Source of the DNA: a virus
Length of the DNA stretch: 29,903 bases
Virus record (IMG/VR): IMGVR_UViG_3300019754_000015
Span: 1 to 29,903 of that record
Strand: one strand, 5' to 3'
In this document: positions 8,635 through 16,702 of the stretch, in pieces
Layout of the letters: each line of letters begins with the position of its first letter
How positions within the stretch are numbered: position 1 is the stretch's first letter
The notes under the pieces: model-generated
Seen by the model: only the letters and a program-made list of their open reading frames with translations
Database searches by the model: none
What the model was told of the DNA's origin: nothing
Translations under genes and position numbers: made by a program

Positions 8635-9827
8635 TAGTTCTCCTCTTTTAAATTTGTCATGTTCAGTGGTAATATAGGATCATCAAGTCCGTCAATTGGA
8701 TTGAGATCTTCCATCTCTCTTGCTTCGTTTCGTGTGAGCCATCCGTCTCTGATACCTGTGCCGTAGGCTTCGTATCTTGTTTTGGTATCTCCTCGAAGTA
8801 GGGCAGCTAGATTAAATTTAATATAGTACTCAGAGCTAGTTCCAAAAAATGCTACAGTCATAGATTGTTCTAACGCAATAACCCATGGTCGGAGTGTATG
8901 TATCGCGAAGTCAAGGCTCTGTTGCTCCATATTGTTGAAGCTGGATTTTTCTAAGTCATTAATCATGTGTAAAGGCACTCTGAATATAGAAGCTATTTCA
9001 CTTCTTTGGTATTTGCGAGATTCTAAAAATTGACTATCGTTATTTGGTATAGTAAACTTATCATACTTTAACCCCTCTTCAAGAAGCATTGGTTTCCCTG
9101 AGTTCATCAAAGAGGTATAGTTCGTTTTTAAATCAGATTTAAGTCGATTAAAGGCATCCTCACTAAGCTCTTGATCTGTAGTAAATGCTCCAGAACCATT
9201 TGCACCATTTGCAAAAAAGTTTGAACCAAATTCTTCCATAGCAATAGATAGACCTAAAGAATTAGCGTTTGCCTGAATAGGAGAGATGGGATTGATGCCG
9301 TCTAGTGTAGAACCTAGTGTATGCAGGACTTCGTCTTTGCTAAGGAGTACTCGTCCATATTTGCTAGAGTTATAAACGAAATACATCTTATTATTTTCGT
9401 CTCTATATACTTGCATATTGTCGGAAAGTAGAGGATATATTGCTGCAATATCTCCTCTTTGATTACGAATAATCTGAGAATAGCTTACTCCACGGCTCAC
9501 GAGATTGAGCATAGTCGCGATCATCCAAGTATATGAGGTCATCTCGTCATTTGGTCGGAGGTGCAGGAGGTTATAGAGTGGGTGTTCTATGGCTTTTTCT
9601 TTGTGTGCTTTGCCGTTTTTCTTTTTGCTTCTCATTAGGTTTAGGGGAAGTCCTGCAACTCCCTCGGATAATACCTTATAACAAGCGTATACCGTGGTGT
9701 GGCGAGTGGCGGTGTCTTGGTTGACCGTAACCCCTGACTTGGCTGTATTGAAAAGTCCAGAAAACACAGAGTTGATAGCTGGATCACTCAGTGCGATAGG
9801 ATCAGACCGCGTCATGTTCTTACGCAT
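8634..9827 (-). CDS. Portal protein, HK97 family
   Basis: A 397-residue portal, close to the usual HK97-family length. Landmarks in order: TATRHTTVYACYKVLSEGVA near residue 40, an IEHPLYNLLHLRPNDEMTSY segment, SLGLSIAMEEFGSNFFANGA in the middle, then the SEIASIFRVPLHMINDLEKS segment and LRPWVIALEQSM. The dodecameric ring forms the DNA channel. The ATG at 9827 follows AAGGTAGACGAAA and overlaps the small membrane protein gene. The 1-base TAATG overlap with the protease suggests termination-reinitiation. Confidence 0.95.
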   Translation of the reverse strand: MRKNMTRSDPIALSDPAINSVFSGLFNTAKSGVTVNQDTATRHTTVYACYKVLSEGVAGLPLNLMRSKKKNGKAHKEKAIEHPLYNLLHLRPNDEMTSYTWMIATMLNLVSRGVSYSQIIRNQRGDIAAIYPLLSDNMQVYRDENNKMYFVYNSSKYGRVLLSKDEVLHTLGSTLDGINPISPIQANANSLGLSIAMEEFGSNFFANGANGSGAFTTDQELSEDAFNRLKSDLKTNYTSLMNSGKPMLLEEGLKYDKFTIPNNDSQFLESRKYQRSEIASIFRVPLHMINDLEKSSFNNMEQQSLDFAIHTLRPWVIALEQSMTVAFFGTSSEYYIKFNLAALLRGDTKTRYEAYGTGIRDGWLTRNEAREMEDLNPIDGLDDPILPLNMTNLKEEN

Positions 9828-10026
9828 TTTCGTCTACCTTGGATAGTTCGTTGATCTCGAAAATGACTGATATGGGTTGAATGAAGAGAGTGAGTCCTAT
9901 TGCTATCTTCCCAAGGTATGCTTCTGCTCCACCAAGTGGGAATATGAAAAAAGAGGATGATATGATGAGTAGCAAAAGTGTGATGAGTGAATGGTAGACA
10001 AGTATTTGCTTGAGTGGCTCTGACAT
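9820..10026 (-). CDS. Small two-helix membrane protein upstream of portal
   Basis: A 68-residue protein with two hydrophobic segments: residues about 14-32 (SLITLLLLIISSSFFIFPLG) and about 37-57 (LGKIAIGLTLFIQPISVIF). The tail is acidic. The ATG at 10026 has a good GGAGATACG ribosome site. It overlaps the portal start by eight bases. Small membrane proteins are often encoded between terminase and portal in HK97-type phages, but their function is generally unknown. A holin role is possible but unsupported, since a lysis cassette lies elsewhere. Confidence 0.8.
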   Translation of the reverse strand: MSEPLKQILVYHSLITLLLLIISSSFFIFPLGGAEAYLGKIAIGLTLFIQPISVIFEINELSKVDENA

Positions 10027-10106
10027 CGTATCTCCTTGATTTGTAGCAGTATAGCAAGGAGTGTGGGAACGATGGTTCCTACTGTTATGAAAAGTTATAT
10101 TATTTT

Positions 10107-11043
10107 TTATTTTTCGCTGGCGAAACTCTTTTTTATTTCTATTGCAATAGCCTGTATGACTGGGACGGTGACAGAGTTTCCAATCTGTTTATAGAGGGCA
10201 GAGTTAGAAAGTTTTTGAGGCAAGATAAAATCTTCAGGGAAGCCTTGGAGTCTCGCACACTCTCTAGGTGTTAATTTTCGTATATCTTTATCGTCAATTA
10301 TGAGAGGCACATTGTGTCCCCCCGTTCCCATATTTGCAGTTAGAGTAGGGCATAAACCGCTTTTGTTTTCTCGTGTATAAGTGCGTCGCCATTGATATAC
10401 ACTAGCTGTATTATTCATCTCGCGTTTGAGCTGGGGATAATAGCGGCTCTCTGTATAGTAAAACTTTTTGTCTGCTGTAGCGTCTGTTAGGTCAGAGACT
10501 TTTACTGTTAGCATTTTGTTTTGGAAAAGAGAACCTTGACGCAACAATATGATCTCTAAAGGCAACGATATAGATTCTCTCTCTTCCTTGCGGTATGTTT
10601 CCGTATTCTGCAGAGTTTAAAACTTTTGAATGGACAATATACCCTCTGCCCACAAGCTCCAAAGTAATGCGTTGGAAAGTTTTGCCCTCATCATGCCCCA
10701 CTAGATTTTTTACATTTTCTAAAAATACTACTCTAGGCGATAGAGCGTCAACAAATCTCAATATTTCAAAAAAGACATTGCCCCGAGTATCAGAGAACCC
10801 TTGTTGGTGTCCAGCTATAGAAAAAGCTTGACACGGAAAACCGCCTGTCAATATGTCTATTGGTGCGACCTCGGAGGTCTCTAGGTCGTTTAAATCTTTC
10901 TCAAAAAGTTTGTGAGTGTGGTTTTGGCGATATGTGACACACGCATTCTTGTCCATCTCGTTTGCCCATGCAATATCAAAGCCTGCTTGTTTAAAGCCAA
11001 GCTCTATGCCTCCAATCCCTGCAAATAGTCCACCTATTTTCAT
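10107..11043 (-). pseudogene. DNA (cytosine-5) methyltransferase, interrupted by a frameshift
   Basis: A C5-cytosine methyltransferase in two frames. The first part (ATG at 11043, ribosome site AAGGA) has motif I FAGIGG at residues 7-12, motif IV PCQAFS at 70-75 with catalytic Cys71, motif VI ENVKNL at 109-114, and motif VIII QGRERIYIV. It stops at 10492 after FSFPKQNANSKSL. The other frame, open across 10565-10107, supplies the rest: KVSDLTDATADKKFYYTES, the PTLTANMGTGGHN segment, then LTPRECARLQGFPEDF (motif IX) and YKQIGNSV (motif X). Removing one A from an A4 run near 10500, 10514 or 10519 restores one continuous protein. It may be a sequencing error or a real inactivation. The gene interrupts the usual terminase-portal order and probably protects phage DNA. 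Confidence 0.85.
10112..10125. repeat. Palindromic repeat TTTCGCTGGCGAAA, copy 3
   Basis: Perfect-arm copy forming the last codons (FASEK) of the cytosine methyltransferase. On the minus strand it is followed by AAAATAAAAAA, the same flank as copy 4. Confidence 0.85.
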
Positions 11044-11061
11044 CTTGGTTCCTTTTTTATT

Positions 11062-11075
11062 TTTCGCTGGCGAAA
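11062..11075. repeat. Palindromic repeat TTTCGCTGGCGAAA, copy 4
   Basis: Perfect-arm copy directly after the large terminase stop codon and before the methyltransferase ribosome site. It shares its A-rich flank with copy 3, so copies 3 and 4 bracket the methyltransferase gene. Confidence 0.85.
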
Positions 11076-12791
11076 TCATAATGACCGCATTCCTCTGGTT
11101 TCGTAGATGGATGTGGTCGACACATCCGTAGTCCCAAGATATAGAGCAAGGGCGTTCACTGTTGCAGCTACGCCGTCAATCTTCCGTATGGGGTGAGACT
11201 TATCAGGCATCACATTGTCCTGTGCGTTTTGGACTACTGTCATATTTGAGACCATCCAAGTCATGCAAGGATTACCATCATGGACGAATTGACCGCTAGA
11301 GATGAGCTTCCAAAACAATATCGTAGGTTCGGACAGCGTCCTGAAACCTTGGGTGATGGGTATACACTCATCATAAGTATCTCTGTATTTGTCTAGGTTT
11401 TCGTGGTCTAGGTCTTCATCAAACTCTAGCAGCATAGCTGTATCTATCGTTTCTGATATTAGTTTGATAAGATTTTTTGCTTTGGCTACATCGTAGCCGA
11501 GCATTGTCATGCTGTTGATCTCTTCTAGTATGTCATTATAGATGTACATATAATTGATAGTTGACCCTGGAGTCGCTGTGATGTACCCCTTGTCTACCCA
11601 TGCAGAGAGATTGATGCCTAGTAGTTTTTCTCTCTCTTGGATAGTGTCCGCTGGAATATAAAAGTGTGGCTTGAGATGGTATTTGCCATTAACTTTATAG
11701 AGTTTCACCCAAGAAGAAAAATCGTCTCTAAGGGAGAGATCAAGCCCACCGATGAACTCTCCAGATGTGTCTACCTCACCAACGCACGCGTTCCAATCAT
11801 CTAAATCTATGTAGTTGTTTGCAGCGGTTCTCCAAACATTCAAATGCTTCGTAAGGAAGTTGGCGAGCAGTTCTGGGCGTTCTCTCGCTCGCTTGGCGGT
11901 AGTCCGCATGAAATCTTTTGTGACAGACACGCCATAGTTTGGGTTAGCCGCTTCCCAAACCTCTTCTCTGAAGTACCAATCGTTGTATTCATCTCCCTTT
12001 GGCTTCTTTGGAGCTTCGGCTATGAACACAAATAGGGTATCGTCTTCTATAGTTCCCTCGACTACTTTTTTGGCGTGTAGGTAGTCTTCGTAATAGGGGC
12101 TTCCCACAGAGAGACCTGCTGTGCTAATATCCATAAGGTGCGGTTGCTTGCGAGAGATCATTGAGGATTTGACATTATCTCGGACTTTATTGTCTGTTTG
12201 GGCGTGGCGTTCGTCGGAGAGTCCGAAAGTTGCAGAGATACCATCGACTCCTGTACCTTTGGAATCCTTGCCGAGCTTTTTGAACTCTGTGTTGTTCGCC
12301 GAGAATTTTATCGTGGAGTAGGCGAGCGAGTAGTATTTCTTCAAGAGGTCATGGGATTTTAGCATCTCGTCAAAACCATCCCACGCGAGAGACGCTTGAG
12401 CTGCTTTTGTTGCAAAGGCATATACCTCTCCACCTTGCTCACCCCTCAGGATAGTGTCAACGATGGAAAGACCAGAACCAATGATTGTCTTGCCGTTTTT
12501 TTTCGGCAAATGCCAAAGAGATTCATCAAATCGTCTGAGCCATGTCCCCTCTTCGTTTTTTTTCTCCCATCCTGCCCATATCCCTATTGCTTTCCTCTGC
12601 CAATCTTCCAATATGAGAAGTTGCCCTGCTTTTTCTCCCTTGTAATGTTTAAAAGTTTGGAGGAGAGACACATACTTGTGTGCTATAGCGTCGTTAAACC
12701 GCAAGTGAGGCTTCGACCCATCGCGAGATGCTTCTAAATCTCGCTTATGTCGGTCAAAGGTGAGGGTGTAGGATGGGGTTATCTTGGTCAT
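11076..12791 (-). CDS. Terminase large subunit
   Basis: A 571-residue DNA packaging motor of the HK97-like Terminase_1 group. The ATPase has Walker A LPKKNGKT at 95-102 and Walker B ending in LSDE at about 191-194. The nuclease domain begins with GGLDLSLRDD at 348-357, whose first Asp is a metal ligand, and ends with KIDGVAATVNAL near 550, carrying another acidic ligand. The start overlaps the small terminase stop by ATGA. The stop codon is followed at once by a palindromic repeat (11062-11075). Confidence 0.96.
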   Translation of the reverse strand: MTKITPSYTLTFDRHKRDLEASRDGSKPHLRFNDAIAHKYVSLLQTFKHYKGEKAGQLLILEDWQRKAIGIWAGWEKKNEEGTWLRRFDESLWHLPKKNGKTIIGSGLSIVDTILRGEQGGEVYAFATKAAQASLAWDGFDEMLKSHDLLKKYYSLAYSTIKFSANNTEFKKLGKDSKGTGVDGISATFGLSDERHAQTDNKVRDNVKSSMISRKQPHLMDISTAGLSVGSPYYEDYLHAKKVVEGTIEDDTLFVFIAEAPKKPKGDEYNDWYFREEVWEAANPNYGVSVTKDFMRTTAKRARERPELLANFLTKHLNVWRTAANNYIDLDDWNACVGEVDTSGEFIGGLDLSLRDDFSSWVKLYKVNGKYHLKPHFYIPADTIQEREKLLGINLSAWVDKGYITATPGSTINYMYIYNDILEEINSMTMLGYDVAKAKNLIKLISETIDTAMLLEFDEDLDHENLDKYRDTYDECIPITQGFRTLSEPTILFWKLISSGQFVHDGNPCMTWMVSNMTVVQNAQDNVMPDKSHPIRKIDGVAATVNALALYLGTTDVSTTSIYETRGMRSL

Positions 12792-13357
12792 ATTTCGAAT
12801 GTCTCACCAGTACTTGAGGAGATTTCGTCTATGAAGTCTAGCAGGGTTGTTTCTTTGTCTATTCCCATACTCAAGCCGAGCCTCTTTCTTGAAGCAACAG
12901 ACATACCTAGGCGGTCTCCTATTTTTGCTAGTCGTTCAGAGACTGCTAGCCAATTATTGTAGCGTGGGTTTGTGTATATATTCCCTTTATTGCTCGTGAG
13001 AAGATCCTTCTCTTCTTTTATGGCTAGAGTCAATCGCAAGAACTCCTCATAGAAAACACCATAGATCAAGACTAGAGGTTCGTCTATAGGGGAGTAGTTG
13101 TCACCCAACTCAACAATAATCTCTTTAACCTTGCGCTGAGCGACTACATCTAGTATATTTTGGGGGTTGGATGGAGTCGTAACATCTTTGGACTTTTGTG
13201 CCATAACAGGGTCAAATTTAACCCATCCCTCTTCTTTAGATTTTCGAGATATTGCCATGGGATAGGTGTTATATTTGGCGGCTAGAGGGGCTAGCGTCCA
13301 TTTATTATTTTCAAATTCAAACCGAACTGACTCCCAATCTACTGTTACAGAACTCAT
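12788..13357 (-). CDS. Terminase small subunit, P27-like
   Basis: A 189-residue protein. The N-terminus is a helix-turn-helix (FENNKWTLAPLAAKYNTYPM, then AISRKSKEEGW) for DNA recognition. The C-terminal part has NPRYNNWLAVSERLAKIGD and RLGMSVASRKRLGL, the signature of P27-type small terminases. It recognises the packaging start on phage DNA and regulates the large subunit. It lies between HNH nuclease and large terminase, overlapping each by four bases. A ribosome site AGGGGGTGGGGT precedes the ATG. Confidence 0.9.
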   Translation of the reverse strand: MSSVTVDWESVRFEFENNKWTLAPLAAKYNTYPMAISRKSKEEGWVKFDPVMAQKSKDVTTPSNPQNILDVVAQRKVKEIIVELGDNYSPIDEPLVLIYGVFYEEFLRLTLAIKEEKDLLTSNKGNIYTNPRYNNWLAVSERLAKIGDRLGMSVASRKRLGLSMGIDKETTLLDFIDEISSSTGETFEI

Positions 13358-13776
13358 ACCCCACCCCCTGAAAACAGTTTTTGTGTTTTCTCGGCAGGGG
13401 GTTCGGTGTAGCGGTCGTCGTTCGGTAGAGATTTGACCGCCCCTCCCCTCTTGATTCTCTCTTGAACAGTTTTGATATTATGGCAGGGTTTGCACATAGA
13501 TTGCAGGTTTGAGCTTGACAACTTTGCCCCACCATATCTTAACTCTATAATATGATCAACTATCTGTGCAGGTCGATGACATTCAACACAAAGAGGATTT
13601 GCTCGAAGCTGTCTAATTCTTGCTCTCTTCCAATTGATTGAGTGGTAGAACTTATCCAAATCTTTATCTCTGCTAGTCTTGTCATAGCTTTTCGCTGTCT
13701 GAGTCTTGCACTGTGGGCAACGAGTCACAGTTGTCGTCTTGCTCCATAATCCGTGTATATCGCATAACCGTTTCAT
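13354..13776 (-). CDS. HNH endonuclease next to terminase
   Basis: A 140-residue HNH nuclease. Zinc-binding pairs are visible at C63/C66 (PLCVECHRPA) and C95/C98 (MCKPCH). The metal-binding DH at 74-75 (IVDHIIELRYGG), Asn90 and His99 complete the HNH core. A further CPQC lies at 20-23 near the N-terminus. HNH proteins beside terminase genes are known to be required for cos cleavage with the terminase in HK97-like phages, so this supports cohesive-end packaging. Four-base overlaps join it to both neighbours. Confidence 0.93.
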   Translation of the reverse strand: MKRLCDIHGLWSKTTTVTRCPQCKTQTAKSYDKTSRDKDLDKFYHSINWKRARIRQLRANPLCVECHRPAQIVDHIIELRYGGAKLSSSNLQSMCKPCHNIKTVQERIKRGGAVKSLPNDDRYTEPPAEKTQKLFSGGGV

Positions 13777-14069
13777 TTCCAGAACCCTATCCGAGTATCT
13801 TTTGTGAGAGGGAACACATACTCAAAATCTATGTCATCTCCATCTTCTACTCGACACGCAACAAAGCCTTGTGATATGTAGTGTGCTATGTGGCAAGGCA
13901 TATAGACTATAACTACTCTATCTATCTTCTTTGTCTCTACTCCCTCATATACAGTTGTATTTCTCCGAGTGTTCATCTTTGCAAAGTACCTAGAGTCTAA
14001 GCCAAAGTACCGAGCCAACCAAGTTCCGATATACTCACGCCCATTCATCCTACCATCCACGCAACTCAT
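13773..14069 (-). CDS. Hypothetical protein upstream of HNH nuclease
   Basis: A 98-residue protein that I do not recognise. It is mixed alpha/beta, with Arg/Tyr-rich N-terminal residues (MNGREYIGTWLARYFGLD) and a central VVIVYMPCHIAHYISQGF strand-helix. The ATG at 14069 follows AAGGAGAATAG, a strong ribosome site, and overlaps the upstream stop by ATGA. An internal ATG at residue 8 is less well placed. Its position between replication and packaging genes gives no specific role. Confidence 0.75.
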   Translation of the reverse strand: MSCVDGRMNGREYIGTWLARYFGLDSRYFAKMNTRRNTTVYEGVETKKIDRVVIVYMPCHIAHYISQGFVACRVEDGDDIDFEYVFPLTKDTRIGFWK

Positions 14070-14842
14070 CTATTCTCCTTTTCATACGCAACTTTAATCT
14101 GTAGAGACATTTGATCATACTTTGATCGTAGTGTCTTCATACTCATTATCTGCCCTTTAAAAAACGACCCATCCCACAGTCCAAAGCTATCTTCATCCGA
14201 ATAGATAAACTTCATCATGTTTTTTATCTGTTCGATACTTCTACTATCCTCTTCTCTCATTTGTTTACACTCTCTTGCCCAAGTTTCTATATTCGGTTCT
14301 TTAAGGTTAGGTACAAGCTCTTTGATGCAAACTAATAGCTCTTTACTTACTTCCAAATCTTCAATAGAAAAATCTATATTATTTATATTGTTACTTGTTA
14401 ACAGTTTTGTGTCGATTGATGTTCGATTAGTGTTCGGTTGATTTCTCGCAGATGCCCTATTATTAGGTCTCTTAGAGCTTTTATTTGTATTACTATAATT
14501 TGATTGCTGTTCGATTGATTTTTCCACGCTTCTATCCATAGCACCTTTATTAGTAGCCTCAAACAGTTTCCAAGAAGCCTCGAACTTCGCAATGATATGC
14601 GTGAACTCTTCTATCCAAGAAGAGGCTACACTACGAGAAATACCCAGCGTAATCTTCCCTCTACTTCGATACGAGCTATGCCAAACCTTTGCATAGTATG
14701 CTTTCGCTTGCACATCCTCCGAACGATAGTCGTCCCAATAATCCATAAAAGCCATAGCCATATCTCTCCGCCCAGCTCGTTTGAGTTCCTGGACATAGTA
14801 GATAGGATAGTTGTCATATAATCCTGACTTTGTAATGTTCAT
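14066..14842 (-). CDS. Replication protein, possible helicase loader
   Basis: A 258-residue protein with a structured N-terminal half (residues 1-108), an Asn/Ser/Arg-rich flexible linker (about 110-155) and a C-terminal helical domain. The C-terminus (EEDSRSIEQIKNMMKFIYSD, then FGLWDGSFFKGQIMSMKTLR and SKYDQM) resembles the DnaT/DnaD-type or replisome-organiser domain, where FW...LRxKFxxL is typical. The N-terminal half may be a winged helix that binds the origin. It lies 9 bases after the helicase-like gene, so the two probably act together to start phage or plasmid replication. The ribosome site is AAGGGAATACA. Confidence 0.65.
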   Translation of the reverse strand: MNITKSGLYDNYPIYYVQELKRAGRRDMAMAFMDYWDDYRSEDVQAKAYYAKVWHSSYRSRGKITLGISRSVASSWIEEFTHIIAKFEASWKLFEATNKGAMDRSVEKSIEQQSNYSNTNKSSKRPNNRASARNQPNTNRTSIDTKLLTSNNINNIDFSIEDLEVSKELLVCIKELVPNLKEPNIETWARECKQMREEDSRSIEQIKNMMKFIYSDEDSFGLWDGSFFKGQIMSMKTLRSKYDQMSLQIKVAYEKENR

Positions 14843-14851
14843 TGTATTCCC

Positions 14852-16123
14852 TTAGATAGTTGGCATAGAAGCAGAAGTTGTATTTTGTTCTTCATACAAT
14901 ACTTCAAATGCAGGTGTAGCTGGTACTATCTGTCTAAGCACCACACCACCAAGGGGAGTCTTAATGCCATTACCGCCACCCCAATTGTCTTTAGTTAGCC
15001 TGATGGCTCTCTTGTGTATATCTGTAGAGAGTCTTTCTCCTTTGCTTGTTCGTAGAAAGTCCATCTCATACGCAATTCTAACAGAGGTTCGTATAGTTGT
15101 CGCACCTCTAAATACTCCTGCACTCTTGCCATCTCCCTTGGTGTGATGATGCAAGAAGATAATACTCTTATCCTCATCTGCAACCCACTTTTTAAAAGGC
15201 TTCATAAATGTAGAAGCCTCGCTATTGTCATTCTCATCCCCACCCATAAAGCTAGACAAGGGGTCAAGGACAATGAGTCCATACCCTTTTAGCTGTTGCT
15301 TTATCCGATAAAATTTTGAGCTTATATTAGAAGTCTTGAACCCTTTTCTGACAATAAGAGATGGTGGTTCTGTAGTAGTAAAGTCTATACAGTGTACTAT
15401 ATTATCATAGCTAGTAGCGAAGCCCAAGAACCCCACCACATCCCATAATCTCTGTTTTATTACCGCTTCTGGATCTTCACTTAACCATAGGAATGCTCTC
15501 TTTTTAAAACGGTTCTCTACTACATATCTCACCGCTATTTGTAGAGCTAACCAAGTTTTCCCCACGCCACCGTCCGCCGATAGCATCGTGATAGCAGAGG
15601 AGGGAATAGGTAGCCAATTAGCAAGATGAAAGGTAGGGAGTTCTTTTTTTAGCTCCTTAGCTCCAACTATCCCAATCTCAAACCCATCCCCTTCTATCTC
15701 TTCCATCTTCTCTCGTGCCATCATCAACACATCATCAACACTAGAACTTTGATCTTGTATCTCTTTGCCTATACCTAATGCAAGAGCATTCAACTTTCTA
15801 GCATTCGAATAGCTAATAAGTTGCCTAACATAGTGTACTATATTGCTAATAGGGGTAGCAGAGAGAACCTCTAGCATCTTCTCTTCGTTCCAACTGTTTT
15901 TTCTTGTAAGCTCTACTGCTAAAAACTTTTCATCAAGAGGCTTCTCTGCTATTGAGAGCGTCTCCATAGCAGAGAAAAGGCTTTGATGAAAAGGCAGATA
16001 AAAATCAGAAGATTGCAGTTTGATCCCCACACTATCAAAGAGTACAGGATCAAAGATTATTGCAGAAAGAACAGCTCTCTCAAAGTCTATATTACATAGT
16101 GTACTATTATTGTTTGCACTCAT
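14852..16123 (-). CDS. Replicative helicase-like ATPase: DnaB N-domain plus RepA/AAA_25 core
   Basis: A 423-residue protein. Residues 11-105 match the DnaB N-terminal domain (IDFERAVLSAIIFDP, SSDFYLPFHQSLFSAMETL). After a linker comes a RecA-like core: Walker A ADGGVGKT at 183-190, a Walker B strand GLIVLDPLSSF with Asp287, then a SIIFLHHHTKGDG segment and FRGATTIRTSVRIAYEM. This order and the HHHTK motif are those of RepA-like hexameric helicases of plasmids (AAA_25), not of a full DnaB. It probably unwinds the origin. The ATG at 16123 follows AGGGATCAAAA and overlaps the upstream stop. Confidence 0.85.
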   Translation of the reverse strand: MSANNNSTLCNIDFERAVLSAIIFDPVLFDSVGIKLQSSDFYLPFHQSLFSAMETLSIAEKPLDEKFLAVELTRKNSWNEEKMLEVLSATPISNIVHYVRQLISYSNARKLNALALGIGKEIQDQSSSVDDVLMMAREKMEEIEGDGFEIGIVGAKELKKELPTFHLANWLPIPSSAITMLSADGGVGKTWLALQIAVRYVVENRFKKRAFLWLSEDPEAVIKQRLWDVVGFLGFATSYDNIVHCIDFTTTEPPSLIVRKGFKTSNISSKFYRIKQQLKGYGLIVLDPLSSFMGGDENDNSEASTFMKPFKKWVADEDKSIIFLHHHTKGDGKSAGVFRGATTIRTSVRIAYEMDFLRTSKGERLSTDIHKRAIRLTKDNWGGGNGIKTPLGGVVLRQIVPATPAFEVLYEEQNTTSASMPTI

Positions 16124-16428
16124 TTTTGATCCCTATCTATCCAGTACTCTACATACTTCTCTCCAGATACTACTGCTCTTTCTATCTTTATGTTGTACAT
16201 ATTAGAAAGGTCACTTATTCGTGTTTTGATGTTGTGTATCTGATGCCCATTCGCATCAAGAGGCTTGTTTTGATAGTCGTCAATTGTGTCTCCAGAAAAT
16301 AGTGCAAAAAGCACATGATAGTTGTGCGAATCTACTCGCATCTTCCGACCCTTTGAGGTGCGTAAATCGCTAATAGCTTCCGAAAAAGGTAGAGAAAAAT
16401 TCAATTGATAAGGTTTACTGGTACTCAT
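16120..16428 (-). CDS. Hypothetical protein, possible winged-helix DNA-binding protein
   Basis: A 102-residue protein. The pattern YHVLFALFSGDTIDDY, then HQIHNIKTRISDLSNMYNIK and IERAVVSGEKYVEYWI, reads as helix, recognition helix and beta wing. This resembles small winged-helix proteins in phage replication modules. The start follows AGGAGAGAGCA. It overlaps the helicase-like gene by ATGA, so it probably belongs to replication. A regulatory role cannot be excluded. Confidence 0.7.
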   Translation of the reverse strand: MSTSKPYQLNFSLPFSEAISDLRTSKGRKMRVDSHNYHVLFALFSGDTIDDYQNKPLDANGHQIHNIKTRISDLSNMYNIKIERAVVSGEKYVEYWIDRDQK

Positions 16429-16507
16429 TGCTCTCTCCTAGCTTCTCTAAGCTAATAACTGCTACTGCTGTGGTAATAGCCTTATATATATGGACTTGAT
16501 TGATCAT
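16415..16507 (-). CDS. Possible 30-residue leader peptide at the head of the leftward operon
   Basis: Short frame MINQVHIYKAITTAVAVISL... of 30 codons with an AAGGGAGACCGA ribosome site. It is the first open frame after the leftward promoter at 16590-16618 and overlaps the start of the next gene by 14 bases, so it could couple translation. The composition is protein-like, but no family is recognised. Confidence 0.45.
   Translation of the reverse strand: MINQVHIYKAITTAVAVISLEKLGESNEYQ
16443..16455. repeat. 13-bp direct repeat, copy 1 (TTCTCTAAGCTAA)
   Basis: Exact copy of 16690-16702, same orientation, 247 bases apart. The pair flanks the divergent control region. Confidence 0.6.
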
Positions 16508-16550
16508 TCGGTCTCCCTTCTGGATAAACTGCTATTTTTCTACAATATAA

Positions 16551-16574
16551 TATAACTCGTTACAACTTGTTATA
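16551..16574. promoter_or_regulatory. Operator-like repeat downstream of the leftward promoter
   Basis: TATAAC and GTTATA form 6-bp inverted arms, 12 bases apart. Within this, ATAACTCGTT (16552-16561) and ACAACTTGTT (16562-16571) are tandem 10-bp near-repeats, one helical turn apart. The element begins about 10 bases downstream of the predicted start of the leftward transcript, where a repressor would block it. Confidence 0.5.
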
Positions 16575-16589
16575 AAAAGCTTAGATGAG

Positions 16590-16618
16590 ATTATAGGATT
16601 ATTTTTTACTTTTGTCAA
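16590..16618 (-). promoter_or_regulatory. Consensus sigma-70 promoter for the leftward (lytic) unit
   Basis: On the minus strand, TTGACA (16618-16613) and TATAAT (16595-16590) are both perfect consensus hexamers with exactly 17 bases between. No other promoter of this quality is seen ahead of the replication-packaging-tail genes, so this is probably the main lytic promoter. Confidence 0.85.
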
Positions 16619-16657
16619 GTTATAGCAGAAGCGATAAAGCCATCAAGCTTATTTCCT

Positions 16658-16684
16658 AAAATAACCCTAAAATGGGGTTATTTT
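16658..16684. promoter_or_regulatory. 27-bp palindrome, AAAATAACCC-N7-GGGTTATTTT
   Basis: Perfect 10-bp inverted arms around TAAAATG. It lies between the leftward promoter and the rightward -10 element, so it is upstream of both and unlikely to be their terminator. It could be a repressor or initiator-binding site. As RNA it would also form a hairpin followed by an A/T-rich tract. Confidence 0.6.
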
Positions 16685-16689
16685 AATAT

Positions 16690-16702
16690 TTCTCTAAGCT
16701 AA
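16690..16702. repeat. 13-bp direct repeat, copy 2 (TTCTCTAAGCTAA)
   Basis: Exact copy of 16443-16455. Related AAGCTTA motifs also occur at about 16577 and 16646. They could be protein-binding or origin sites; no function is shown. Confidence 0.6.
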
